A stretch of 64,000 nucleotides of DNA, taken from positions 17,025-81,024 of the forward strand of contig VIKE01000022.1 in NCBI GenBank assembly GCA_008080565.1, written 5' to 3'. This document shows positions 55,213-63,997 of the stretch, piece after piece. The position numbers were made by a program, and so were the translations under genes. The stretch's first letter is position 1, and each line of letters begins with the position of its first letter. Source of the stretch: Rhodocyclaceae bacterium. GTDB lineage: Bacteria; Pseudomonadota; Gammaproteobacteria; Burkholderiales; Rhodocyclaceae. The notes below the pieces were generated by a model, which saw only the letters and a list, made by a program, of their open reading frames with translations, had not been told where the DNA came from and searched no databases.

Positions 55213-56328
55213 GTGGCCGAGTTGCCGCGCATTCTGGTGGTCGATGACTCACGGGTGGTCAGAATATCGCTCATTCAGCATTTGAAGGGGCAGTACGAGG
55301 TTCGGGAGGAGGGTGACGGCGAAGCGGCGTGGCAGACGCTGGTGCTCGATCACTCCATTCGCGCTGTGATATCCGATCTGCAGATGCCGAAACTGAATGG
55401 TTACGAGTTGCTGGAACGCGTCCGCACGTCGAAGCTGCGACGCTTGCAGCAATTGCCGTTCATTCTGGTTTCCGGCGAGGAAACTGAGGAGGAGCGGGCC
55501 AAGGCCAAGGCGCTTGGCGTTTCCGATTTCGTCACCAAGGGCGCGGGGTGTACGGAGCTTTTGACCCGTCTGAATAACTTGCTGGTCTTGACTGACGCCA
55601 AGGAACATCTTGATGCCAGTCGCGAGCATATGGTTCAGGATCCGGCCAGCGGGTTGTTTACCAGAAAATATCTGGAATTGCAGGCGGCTCAGGCGATGTC
55701 GCATGCCACCCGACATGGCGTCGATGTCAGCGTGATGGTGCTTGGCTTCGATGGCTACGAAAAGATGTGCGAGCGGCTTGGGAGTCTGGTTGCCGAGGAA
55801 GTCGGTAACCGCTTTGCCAAGATGCTGAGTGCCAAGATGCGCCAGGAAGACAGTCTTGGCCATTTTGGTGCCGGGCAGTATTCAGTTGTTTCGCCGGGGA
55901 CTGCTCCGGCGTTTTGTGCGACTTTTGCCGAACGGGTGCGCGAAGCGGTCGAGGTGGCGCGTTTGTCGGTTCAGGGGCAGACCGTAGCGCTGACGGTCAG
56001 TGTCGGCCTGGCCAGTGTGCCGACCGATTTGGTGACTTCGGCCGGGGCGCTGCTTGATCTGGCCGGTGAGCGCATGCATGCCGCCATGCGGGCGGGGGGG
56101 AACCGAACAGAGTCAGGCGGCGTTTCGCCTGCCTCGAGGCCGATTTCCATTCACCACGCGCTGGAGTTGCTTGCCGCCAATCGGTTGGCGCCGGTGATTC
56201 CGCATCTACCGTCGCTGGCCGAGCGCTTGTTGCCGTTGATGAAACTGATGAATCAGGAACTCGATTTGGCTTTGCCGGTGGCAGAGATTGAACGTCTTTT
56301 GAGTGAACGGAAATCTCAAAATAATTAG
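55213..56328 (+). CDS. Response regulator with degenerate GGDEF domain
   Basis: From a GTG at 55213, one nt after the acuI stop, the 371-aa protein has a receiver domain (ILVVDDSRVVRISL; phosphorylatable Asp in ISDLQMPKLNG) followed by a GGDEF-like domain. The active-site motif is GAGQY instead of GGDEF/GGEEF, so it cannot be expected to make cyclic-di-GMP; it may bind it or act as a scaffold. Coupling to acuI and prpE is odd for a signalling protein. Confidence 0.82.
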   Translation: MAELPRILVVDDSRVVRISLIQHLKGQYEVREEGDGEAAWQTLVLDHSIRAVISDLQMPKLNGYELLERVRTSKLRRLQQLPFILVSGEETEEERAKAKALGVSDFVTKGAGCTELLTRLNNLLVLTDAKEHLDASREHMVQDPASGLFTRKYLELQAAQAMSHATRHGVDVSVMVLGFDGYEKMCERLGSLVAEEVGNRFAKMLSAKMRQEDSLGHFGAGQYSVVSPGTAPAFCATFAERVREAVEVARLSVQGQTVALTVSVGLASVPTDLVTSAGALLDLAGERMHAAMRAGGNRTESGGVSPASRPISIHHALELLAANRLAPVIPHLPSLAERLLPLMKLMNQELDLALPVAEIERLLSERKSQNN

Positions 56329-56375
56329 TCCGTTCTGTATTTTGTTGTGCAGGAATTTTAGCTAGAGGGATTTTT

Positions 56376-58268
56376 ATGGCGACGTACAAGGAGTTTCATC
56401 AGTATTCCATCGAAAAACCGAACGAGTTCTGGACCGAGCAGGCCCAACTCGTGGATTGGAAGGAGCCGTTCACCCAGGTGTGCGACTATTCCCGTCCGCC
56501 GTTTGCCAAATGGTTCGTCGGTGGCAAGACCAATCTGTGCCACAACGCGGTTGACCGTCACGCGGCCAAGCGTCCGAACGACCGGGCGCTGATCTTCATT
56601 TCGACCGAAACCGATGAAGAAACGGTCTACAGCTTTGCCGAACTGCAGCGCGAAATCGAGCGCATGGCGGCGATATACCAGAGTCTCGGTGTCAAGAAGG
56701 GCGACCGCGTCCTGATCTACATGCCGATGATCGCCCAGGCAACCTTTGCCATCCTGGCCGCAACGCGCATTGGCGCCATCCACTCGGTGGTCTTCGGCGG
56801 CTTTGCCTCCGGTTCGCTGGCCACCCGCATCGACGACGCCAAGCCGGTGCTGATCGTTTCGTCCGACGCCGGCATGCGTGGCGGCAAGGCGGTTCCGTAC
56901 AAGCACCTGCTCGACGAAGCCATCGAGCTGGCCGAACACAAGCCGGCCAAGGTGCTGATGGTCGATCGTGGTCTGGACAAGGCTTTCAACAAGGTTGCCG
57001 GTCGCGATGTCGATTACGCTACCGAACGCGCCAAGTTCATGGATGCCAAGGTGCCGTGCGAATGGCTGGAGTCTTCCGAGCCGTCCTACATCCTCTACAC
57101 CTCCGGCACGACCGGCAAGCCGAAGGGCGTCCAGCGCGACACCGGCGGTTATGCCGTGGCGCTGGCTTCGTCGATGAAGCACATCTACTGCGGCGGCGAA
57201 GGCGAAACCTTCTTCTCCACCTCCGACATTGGCTGGGTGGTCGGTCACTCCTACATCATCTATGGCCCGCTGATCGCCGGCATGGCCACCGTGATGTACG
57301 AAGGCACGCCGCTGCGTCCGGATGCCGGCATCTGGTGGAAGATCGTCGAGAAGTACAAGGTCACCGTGATGTTCTCGGCGCCGACCGCGGCTCGCGTGCT
57401 GAAGAAGCAGGATCCGGCCTTCATGCACAAGTACGACCTGTCGTCGCTCAAGCACATCTTCATGGCCGGCGAGCCGCTCGACCAGCCGACCCACGAGTGG
57501 TTCATGACCGAACTGCAAAAGCCGGTCATCGACAACTACTGGCAGACCGAAACGGGCTGGCCGATGCTGGCCGCGCTGCCGGGCGTTGAGCAGACCCCGA
57601 TCAAGTACGGTTCGCCGTCCTTCCCGGTCTATGGCTACAACCTGCAGATTTTCCGCGAAGATGGCTCGGTCTGCGGTGCCAACGAGAAGGGCATCGCCGC
57701 GGTCATTCCGCCGCTGCCGCCAGGCTGTCTGTCCACCGTCTGGGGGCAGGACGACCGTTTTGTCAGCACCTACTTCACCCTGTTCAAGGAGCCGCTGGTT
57801 TATTCCTCATACGACTGGGCGATCAAGGATGAAGACGGTTACTTCACCATCCTTGGCCGGACTGACGACGTGATCAACGTTGCCGGTCACCGTCTGGGCA
57901 CCCGTGAGATCGAAGAAGCCATCCAGAACCACCCGGCGATCGCCGAAGTGGCCGTGGTCGGTGTCGAGGACAAGCTCAAGGGCCAGGTGCCGATGGCGTT
58001 CGCTGTCGTTAAGGATGCCTCCAAGCTTTCATCGCCGGAACTGATCAAGGCGCTGGAGAAGGAAGTCTTCGGTACGGTCGACAGCATTCTCGGCGCCATT
58101 GGCCGTCCGGCCCGTGTGCATTTCGTGACCGGTCTGCCCAAGACCCGTTCCGGCAAGATGCTGCGCCGTTCGCTGCAGGCGCTGGCCGAAGGCCGTGATC
58201 CGGGCGATCTGACGACCATCGACGATCCGTCGACGCTGGAGCAGATCAAGAACGCGCTGGCCAGCTAA
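56376..58268 (+). CDS. prpE: Propionyl-CoA synthetase
   Basis: The 630-aa AMP-forming ligase has the P-loop YTSGTTGKPKGVQRDTGGYA, the motif NYWQTETGWP and the C-terminal LPKTRSGKMLRR with the catalytic, acetylatable Lys. Length and motifs fit PrpE rather than acetyl-CoA synthetase. With AcuI it would feed propionyl-CoA metabolism. A strong terminator follows. Confidence 0.92.
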   Translation: MATYKEFHQYSIEKPNEFWTEQAQLVDWKEPFTQVCDYSRPPFAKWFVGGKTNLCHNAVDRHAAKRPNDRALIFISTETDEETVYSFAELQREIERMAAIYQSLGVKKGDRVLIYMPMIAQATFAILAATRIGAIHSVVFGGFASGSLATRIDDAKPVLIVSSDAGMRGGKAVPYKHLLDEAIELAEHKPAKVLMVDRGLDKAFNKVAGRDVDYATERAKFMDAKVPCEWLESSEPSYILYTSGTTGKPKGVQRDTGGYAVALASSMKHIYCGGEGETFFSTSDIGWVVGHSYIIYGPLIAGMATVMYEGTPLRPDAGIWWKIVEKYKVTVMFSAPTAARVLKKQDPAFMHKYDLSSLKHIFMAGEPLDQPTHEWFMTELQKPVIDNYWQTETGWPMLAALPGVEQTPIKYGSPSFPVYGYNLQIFREDGSVCGANEKGIAAVIPPLPPGCLSTVWGQDDRFVSTYFTLFKEPLVYSSYDWAIKDEDGYFTILGRTDDVINVAGHRLGTREIEEAIQNHPAIAEVAVVGVEDKLKGQVPMAFAVVKDASKLSSPELIKALEKEVFGTVDSILGAIGRPARVHFVTGLPKTRSGKMLRRSLQALAEGRDPGDLTTIDDPSTLEQIKNALAS

Positions 58269-58287
58269 GCGTCGTTCTCGTCTTATC

Positions 58288-58319
58288 AAGCCCGCCGATG
58301 CGAATCGGCGGGCTTTTTT
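58288..58319 (+). terminator. Terminator after prpE
   Basis: AAGCCCGCCGAT and ATCGGCGGGCTT form a perfect 12-bp stem with loop GCGA, followed by a T-run. Confidence 0.93.
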
Positions 58320-58327
58320 ACGTGCGC

Positions 58328-58364
58328 CATTTCAATTTTGGCCATTTTTTCCGGTTGACCGTGG
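58328..58364 (+). repeat. GGTTGACCGTGG element, copy 13 (reference copy)
   Basis: CATTTCAATTTTGGCC and TTTTTTCCGGTTGACCGTGG form the most regular copy, 9 nt after the prpE terminator and in sense orientation. Confidence 0.92.
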
Positions 58365-58463
58365 AAGTCTGCGCAATGACGGCGTTTGCTTCGGCGTCAC
58401 AATCCGTCCGAGGGTCGGGTGGTAGAATGCCCGCCAACTGAAGCTTTCTGTGGTTTTTGAAAA

Positions 58464-59966
58464 ATGATTTACGAAACCGTTGCCGCCGTCGATCTGGGCT
58501 CCAACAGCTTCCGCCTGCAGGTCGGGCGGGTGGTGGATAACCAGATTTACACGCTGGACTCCATGAAGGAGCCGGTTCGCCTGGCCTCCGGATTGATGGC
58601 TGACAAGCGCCTCGATGCGCCGGCCCAGGCTCGCGCCCTGGACGCGCTGCGCCGTTTTGGCGAACGCTTGGGTGGGCTGGACAAAGGGGCGGTGCGGGCC
58701 GTGGCGACCAATACGCTGCGCGTAGCCAAGAATGCCTTCGAGTTCCTGCCGCTGGCCGAAGAGGCGCTCGGCTTCCCCATCGAAGTCATCGCCGGTCGCG
58801 AAGAGGCTCGCCTGATCTACATCGGCGCCTCCCATTCACTGCCATCGGCGGCGCACAAGCGCTTGGTCATCGACATCGGCGGCGGGTCCACCGAATTCAT
58901 TATCGGCAAGCGTCACGAGCCACAGCTCATGGAGTCGCTGTACATGGGCTGCGTCAGCTACACGCTGCGTTTTTTCCCCGATCGCAAGATCGACCGCAAG
59001 CGCCTGCGCGAGGCGCAGGTGGCGGCAGCCAAGGAAATCGAGCTGATTGCGGCCGATTATCAGCGCTTGGGCTGGAAGGAGGCCATTGGCTCCTCCGGTT
59101 CGGCGCGGGCGATTGCCGATGTGCTCGAACTGAACGGCCTGAATCCGAACAACGAAAGCGGCATCACCCGGGTCGGGCTGGACAAGCTATGCAATCTGCT
59201 CATCAAGGCCGGTTCGGCCGAAGCGCTCGACCTGCCCGGGGTCAAGGGCGACCGCCTGCCGGTATTCCCGGGTGGCGTGGCGATCATGTCGGCGATTTTC
59301 GAAGAGCTCAACATCGAAAAAATGTCCTATGCCGACGGGGCTTTGCGCCTGGGCGTGCTCTACGACCTGCTCGGCCGCTTTCATCATCACGATATGCGGG
59401 ATTCGACCGTGGCCCAGTTCCGTCGGCGCTATCAGGTCGAAGGCGACCAGGTCGAGCGGGTCGAAGCGACGGCGCTCTCGGCTCTGACCCAGTTGTTTGA
59501 CGGCGTGCCGGGCGAGGCTGATGTCCAGTTCCTGTCGTGGGCCTGCCGCCTGCATGAAATCGGCATTTCCGTGGCGCACAACGCCTATCACAAGCATGGC
59601 GCCTACATCCTGACCTACGCCGACATGCCAGGCTTCTCCAAGAAGGATCAGGCGCGGCTGGCCATGGTGGTACTCGGCCATCGCGGCAAACTCGAAAAAC
59701 TGGGGGCGATTCCCGCGGTCGACAGCGCCTGGGACCTCATTTTCTGCCTGCGCCTGGCGGTCCTGCTGCACCGTACGCGCGATGACCGGGCCATTCCTGC
59801 CTGGCGCGCCAGCCGTGGGGCGAACGGCTATGTTATCGAAGTCCCTGCTGACTGGCTGGCCGCCAATCCGTGGACAGCTGCCGCTTTCGGCGAAGAGGCC
59901 AGCGTCTGGAAACAGCTTGGGCGGGACTACATCCTCCACTCTAAGCCGACGAGGAAAATTGCATGA
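58464..59966 (+). CDS. ppx: Exopolyphosphatase (Ppx/GppA)
   Basis: The 500-aa ASKHA phosphatase has AAVDLGSNSFRLQVGRV, DIGGGSTEFIIG and a C-terminal HD-like helical domain (WACRLHEIGISVAHNAYHKH). It degrades polyphosphate or pppGpp. Its stop overlaps the start of the MlaE-like gene (ATGA), so it is the first gene of that operon. A TAGAAT -10 lies about 36 nt upstream of the ATG. Confidence 0.92.
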   Translation: MIYETVAAVDLGSNSFRLQVGRVVDNQIYTLDSMKEPVRLASGLMADKRLDAPAQARALDALRRFGERLGGLDKGAVRAVATNTLRVAKNAFEFLPLAEEALGFPIEVIAGREEARLIYIGASHSLPSAAHKRLVIDIGGGSTEFIIGKRHEPQLMESLYMGCVSYTLRFFPDRKIDRKRLREAQVAAAKEIELIAADYQRLGWKEAIGSSGSARAIADVLELNGLNPNNESGITRVGLDKLCNLLIKAGSAEALDLPGVKGDRLPVFPGGVAIMSAIFEELNIEKMSYADGALRLGVLYDLLGRFHHHDMRDSTVAQFRRRYQVEGDQVERVEATALSALTQLFDGVPGEADVQFLSWACRLHEIGISVAHNAYHKHGAYILTYADMPGFSKKDQARLAMVVLGHRGKLEKLGAIPAVDSAWDLIFCLRLAVLLHRTRDDRAIPAWRASRGANGYVIEVPADWLAANPWTAAAFGEEASVWKQLGRDYILHSKPTRKIA

Positions 59967-61063
59967 GCGAATCCCCGTGCTTGCTGGTCGAGCCGGGGAG
60001 AGTGGTGCTGTCCGGTTGCTGGACGCTAGCCGAAATGCTGCCTCAAATGCCGGCCTTGCAGGCCGATCTGGCAGCTTGTTCAAGCGGTATCGAACACTGG
60101 GATTTGTCGCCGGTAACGCGGCTGGATAGTGCTGCAGCCGTCCTGTTGTGGCGTACCTGGGGGGCGACGTGGCCGCCTGGACTGATCGCTGGGAAACTCC
60201 ACCGGCAGGTGCTTCAGCGGGTGGCCGAATTGCCTCTGGAAATTCCGGCACTGGCCAGACCCCGAGCCCGGTTCCCCGAACTCGTCGGTGCCTTGGTGCT
60301 CAAGGCTGTCGTCAACCTGCGCGGCATGATCGCCATGTTCGGCCAGTTGCTGCTCGATACGGCCTATCTCTTCCGCCATCCGCAGGATGTGCCTTGGAAA
60401 GAAATTACCGCCAATGTCTACAAGTCGGGGGCGCAGGCGCTGGCTGTCACCGCGCTGGTTGGCTTCCTGATCGGGGTGACGATCAGCTATCTGTCGGCGT
60501 TGCAGCTCAAGAGCTTTGGGGCCGATCTGTTCATCGTCAATATTCTCGGCATCTCGATCATTCGCGAGTTGGGGCCGGTGCTCGTCGCCGTGCTGGTCGC
60601 CGGTCGTTCCGGTTCGGCGATGACGGCGCAAATCGGCGTGATGCGGGTAACCGAGGAAATCGACGTGCTGTCGACGATGGGCATTTCGCGCAGCATCCGT
60701 ATCGTTTTACCCAAAATTTTCGGGTTGACCGTGGCAATGCCTCTGCTTGTGCTGTGGACCTCCGCCGTGGCGCTCTTCGGAGGCATGCTGGCCGCGCTGC
60801 TTCAGCTTGACCTGTCCCTCGTCTATTTTCTCGACAACCTGCCGCGCGCCGTGCCGGTCTCCAATCTCGTCATCGGCCTGAGCAAGGGGGTTGTCTTCGG
60901 CTTCGTCATCGCCGTCGTCGCCTGCCACTTCGGCCTGCACGTCAAACCCAATACCGAGAGCCTGTCGGCCAATACGACCAGTGCCGTGGTGACGGCGATT
61001 ACCACGGTCATTCTTTTCGATGCAGTTTTCGCCGTGTTCACACGGAACATTGGTGTGCCCTAG
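59963..61063 (+). CDS. mlaE: STAS-MlaE lipid transport permease
   Basis: The 366-aa protein has an N-terminal STAS-like region (about 1-100) fused to the MlaE/YrbE permease (ALVGFLIGVTISYLSALQ, GRSGSAMTAQIGVMRVTEEI). It is the membrane channel of an Mla/MCE-type phospholipid transporter. One helix begins PKIFGLTVAMPLL, encoded by element copy 14. It is translated from an ATGA overlap with ppx. Confidence 0.9.
   Translation: MSESPCLLVEPGRVVLSGCWTLAEMLPQMPALQADLAACSSGIEHWDLSPVTRLDSAAAVLLWRTWGATWPPGLIAGKLHRQVLQRVAELPLEIPALARPRARFPELVGALVLKAVVNLRGMIAMFGQLLLDTAYLFRHPQDVPWKEITANVYKSGAQALAVTALVGFLIGVTISYLSALQLKSFGADLFIVNILGISIIRELGPVLVAVLVAGRSGSAMTAQIGVMRVTEEIDVLSTMGISRSIRIVLPKIFGLTVAMPLLVLWTSAVALFGGMLAALLQLDLSLVYFLDNLPRAVPVSNLVIGLSKGVVFGFVIAVVACHFGLHVKPNTESLSANTTSAVVTAITTVILFDAVFAVFTRNIGVP
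60703..60734 (+). repeat. GGTTGACCGTGG element, copy 14 (inside mlaE)
   Basis: CGTTTTACCCAAAATTTTCG and GGTTGACCGTGG match the right half perfectly. The left half is remodelled, and the copy is in frame and sense at the edge of a transmembrane helix. Confidence 0.7.
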
Positions 61064-61065
61064 CC

Positions 61066-61821
61066 ATGAGCCCGTTACCTGTCATCGAACTGAACGGCGT
61101 TGGCGTGAGTTTTCGCGGAAAAGCAGTTCATCGCGATCTTTCGCTGCGTGTCGAGGAGGGGCAGATCGTTGGTTTGCTCGGCGGTTCGGGTAGCGGCAAG
61201 ACAACCTTGTTGCGCGAAATTCTCGGCCTGTTGCGGCCGGATTCCGGCAGCGTTCGCCTGTTCGGTATCGATCTCAATGACCCGGATGTCCTGATGCAGC
61301 GCAATCTGCGTCGGCGTCTCGGTATGCTGTTTCAGCAAGGCGCCCTGTTTTCGGCCCTGTCGGTCTTCGACAATATCGCCTTTCCGCTACGCGAACTGCG
61401 TTGTCTCGACGCCGATTGGATTCGCCGCCTGGTCCATCTCAAGCTGGCGATGGTCGGGCTGGAGCCGGACCACGGCAAACTGATGCCGGCCGAACTCTCC
61501 GGTGGCATGGTCAAGCGCGTTGCGCTCGCCCGCGCCCTGGCGCTCGAGCCCGAACTGCTGTTGCTCGATGAGCCGACGGCCGGCCTCGATCCCGACCGTA
61601 GCCAGAATTTCGTTGAACTGGTCGGCGATCTGCAGCGCGAACTCGGCCTGACCGTTGTCATGGTCACCCACGACCTCAACACCCTGGCCGGGCTGGCCAC
61701 CCATGTCGCCGTGCTGGCCGATCAGCACATCATTGCCTTTGGTCCGAAAGCCGAGGTCATGACAGTCGATCATCCGTTTGTTACCGGCTTTTTTGGCGCA
61801 GACCGCCGGAAGCTGCTTTAA
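61066..61821 (+). CDS. mlaF: Mla-type lipid transporter ATPase
   Basis: The 251-aa ABC ATPase has Walker A GGSGSGKTT, signature LSGGMVKRVALARAL and Walker B LLLLDEPTAGLD, the MlaF subgroup pattern. It follows mlaE by 2 nt and powers lipid transport. Confidence 0.93.
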   Translation: MSPLPVIELNGVGVSFRGKAVHRDLSLRVEEGQIVGLLGGSGSGKTTLLREILGLLRPDSGSVRLFGIDLNDPDVLMQRNLRRRLGMLFQQGALFSALSVFDNIAFPLRELRCLDADWIRRLVHLKLAMVGLEPDHGKLMPAELSGGMVKRVALARALALEPELLLLDEPTAGLDPDRSQNFVELVGDLQRELGLTVVMVTHDLNTLAGLATHVAVLADQHIIAFGPKAEVMTVDHPFVTGFFGADRRKLL

Positions 61822-61830
61822 TTGGCATCC

Positions 61831-62757
61831 ATGGAAAACAAGTCATACGCCTTCGCTGCCGGTCTCTTTGCCCTACTCCTCGGAGTGGCTGCGCTGCTGG
61901 CCGTGTATTGGCTGAGCGACAGCAAGGACTCTGAGCACGAATACATCGTCGTTACCAAGCAGAATATCGGCGGCCTGAACCCGCAGGCGCAGGTTCGCTA
62001 TCGTGGCATCCGCGTCGGCAAGGTCAGCGACATCCGCCTCGATCCCGAGGATTACAGCAACATTCTGGTGACCATCTCGGTCAACGACGATGTGCCGCTG
62101 ACCAAAGGGACCGTCGCCAAACTGAACTATCAGGGGGTCACCGGCCTGGCTCACATCCTCCTGCTGGAAACCGGCAAGGACAACGAGCCGCTGGCGCCAA
62201 ACGACGCGCAGCCGCCACGCATCACGATGATTCCGTCCTTGCTCGAGGAATTGGGTGAAACCGGCATGGCTACGCTCAAGCAGGCGCGTCAACTGATGGC
62301 GAGCGCCAACGCCTCGCTGGACGATGAAAATCGCGCTCTCCTCAAGGCGACGCTGGCCAATCTTGAAGCAGCCTCCGGCAACATGAAGCCGGTTCTCGAA
62401 AACCTCAACACGACGCTGTTGCAGGTCAATAAGCTGCTCGACGACCGCAATATCCGGAATTTGTCGCAGGCGGCTGGAGTGGTTCAGCCCCTGCTGGCCG
62501 ATACTCGTGTCCTGATCGGCAAAATGCAGGTGGCCACCGACAAGTTCGATGTCGCTATCGGCGATGCCTCGGCTGGTGGAACCTCGGCCCTGATGCCGCG
62601 CCTAAACGAACTCGCCACTGATTTTTCGCTGACCTCGCGCCAGTTGAGCCGCGTTCTTCGTGTTCTCGAAGATACGCCGCAAGGCCTGGTCTTTGGCGCG
62701 CCAGCCCAGTTGCCCGGTCCGGGCGAAGCCGGCTTCAATCCGGGCGGGGAGAAATAA
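61831..62757 (+). CDS. mlaD: MlaD-type MCE-domain lipid-binding protein
   Basis: The 308-aa protein has one N-terminal membrane helix (AFAAGLFALLLGVAALLAVY) and an MCE domain (NIGGLNPQAQVRYRGIRVGK, LTKGTVAKLNYQGVTGLAHI), with a long helical C-terminal part. It carries phospholipid between membranes. A TTG at 61822 with a better ribosome site (GGAAG, 9 nt) is an alternative start three codons upstream. Confidence 0.9.
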   Translation: MENKSYAFAAGLFALLLGVAALLAVYWLSDSKDSEHEYIVVTKQNIGGLNPQAQVRYRGIRVGKVSDIRLDPEDYSNILVTISVNDDVPLTKGTVAKLNYQGVTGLAHILLLETGKDNEPLAPNDAQPPRITMIPSLLEELGETGMATLKQARQLMASANASLDDENRALLKATLANLEAASGNMKPVLENLNTTLLQVNKLLDDRNIRNLSQAAGVVQPLLADTRVLIGKMQVATDKFDVAIGDASAGGTSALMPRLNELATDFSLTSRQLSRVLRVLEDTPQGLVFGAPAQLPGPGEAGFNPGGEK

Positions 62758-62758
62758 G

Positions 62759-63352
62759 ATGCGCTGGTTGCTTTCCCTGCTGCTTTGCGGCCTGCTGTCA
62801 GCCTGTTTCACGGCTGGCAAGCGCGGCGGCGATAGCGCGCTGGCCGTCTATGATTTTGGTCCGGCGCCAATGAGCCTGCTGGCCGCGCCGCGCAAGCAGC
62901 CTATGGCGCTGGAGGTGCGGGCGCCATTGTGGTTCGATTCGCTGGGTATCGATTATCGGCTGGCCTACGTCGATGTCGCGCGTTTGCGCGAGTACGCCCG
63001 GGCGCGCTGGGCCGGACCGCCGGCGCAAATGATTCAGCAGCGATTGATGCAGCAACTCGATTATTCAATTTCCGGGCAAGGGCAGGCGCGTTGCCTCGTG
63101 CGTCTGGAAATTACCGAATTCAGCCAGTTGTTCGCCAGTCCGGAAAGCAGCAAGGGCGTGCTGCAAGGACGTGTCGTTTTGCTCGACCAGTCGCGTCGCC
63201 AGTTGGCCGCGCTGGATTTGAGAATCGAAAAAATGGCGGTCAGTCACGATGCGCGCGGTGGCGTCAGCGCCTTGACGGCTACCGTGGAGCAATTGGCCGC
63301 AGATCTGCTGGCTTGGGAAACGTCGCAAGGTGCTGGTATTTGCGCTGGCTAG
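62759..63352 (+). CDS. ABC-type transport auxiliary lipoprotein (PqiC/MlaC-like partner)
   Basis: The 197-aa lipoprotein has signal/lipobox LLSACFT and a body like the auxiliary lipoproteins of MCE systems (ALAVYDFGPAP, YRLAYVDVARLREYARARWA, EITEFSQLF). It should be the outer-membrane-facing part of the transporter. It ends in a 3-nt overlap with the convergent TetR gene. Confidence 0.82.
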   Translation: MRWLLSLLLCGLLSACFTAGKRGGDSALAVYDFGPAPMSLLAAPRKQPMALEVRAPLWFDSLGIDYRLAYVDVARLREYARARWAGPPAQMIQQRLMQQLDYSISGQGQARCLVRLEITEFSQLFASPESSKGVLQGRVVLLDQSRRQLAALDLRIEKMAVSHDARGGVSALTATVEQLAADLLAWETSQGAGICAG

Positions 63353-63972
63353 CTGGCAATGATTCGGTCGGCGATGCGTTGTTTGAGATCTGCCAGATTA
63401 TCGTCGAAGTGCGTGTAATGCATCAGCGACAGTCCGAATACGCAAGCATAGAGCAATAAGCTGCGGCTCTTGGCCTCGGCATCCGACATGCCGGATTCAA
63501 CAAATAATTTACGCGTGCATTCCAGTCGATAAAGGTCTACCGCCTCGACGACTGCCGCGGCCCGCGAGTCGTGGCGCGCCCAGTCACGAATGGCCAGTTC
63601 GATCGACATGCCCTTGCGGTTTCGGCTGGCGCCGTACACTTCGATGGCGTAGTGCAATTGCTGGCGCTCATTGCCGGCGGTAACTGAAGTCGTTTTTTCG
63701 ATGTCGCGAATGCGGCCGATTTTCCATTGTTCGAGAACGGCATCAAGCAGCGCCTGCCGATCCTTGAAATGCCAGTAGAAACTGCCTTTGGTAACGCCGC
63801 AACGTTTGGCCAGCACCTCGACGCGCAAACCAGTGACACCTTCTTTCGCCAGAACGTCGATAGCCTCATCAACCCAGCGTTCGGGGTCGAGTTGCGTGCG
63901 TGTTACGGCGGCCCGCTTGCGGGGTTTGACGGATGAGGATCTAATCAAGGGCTTGACAGGTTTGTTTTCCAT
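63349..63972 (-). CDS. TetR family transcriptional regulator
   Basis: The 207-aa repressor has a basic N-terminal tail and a TetR helix-turn-helix (VEVLAKRCGVTKGSFYWHFK). Its own start codon lies inside a CATACG/CGTATG operator, so autorepression is likely; genes divergent to it lie outside the window. Confidence 0.9.
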   Translation of the reverse strand: MENKPVKPLIRSSSVKPRKRAAVTRTQLDPERWVDEAIDVLAKEGVTGLRVEVLAKRCGVTKGSFYWHFKDRQALLDAVLEQWKIGRIRDIEKTTSVTAGNERQQLHYAIEVYGASRNRKGMSIELAIRDWARHDSRAAAVVEAVDLYRLECTRKLFVESGMSDAEAKSRSLLLYACVFGLSLMHYTHFDDNLADLKQRIADRIIAS

Positions 63973-63997
63973 ACGCTACCGTATGCGTTTCCATACG
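63970..63997. promoter_or_regulatory. Putative TetR operator
   Basis: Three alternating half-sites, CATACG (63970-63975), CGTATG (63980-63985) and CATACG (63992-63997), form an inverted repeat with a 4-nt spacer plus a third half-site. The first covers the ATG of the TetR gene. This is the usual form of a self-regulated TetR operator. Confidence 0.65.

Noticed and set aside
56545-56570. Element copy in prpE
   Set aside because: GGTTGACCG occurs, but it encodes the usual family residues (NAVDRH) and lacks the left block.
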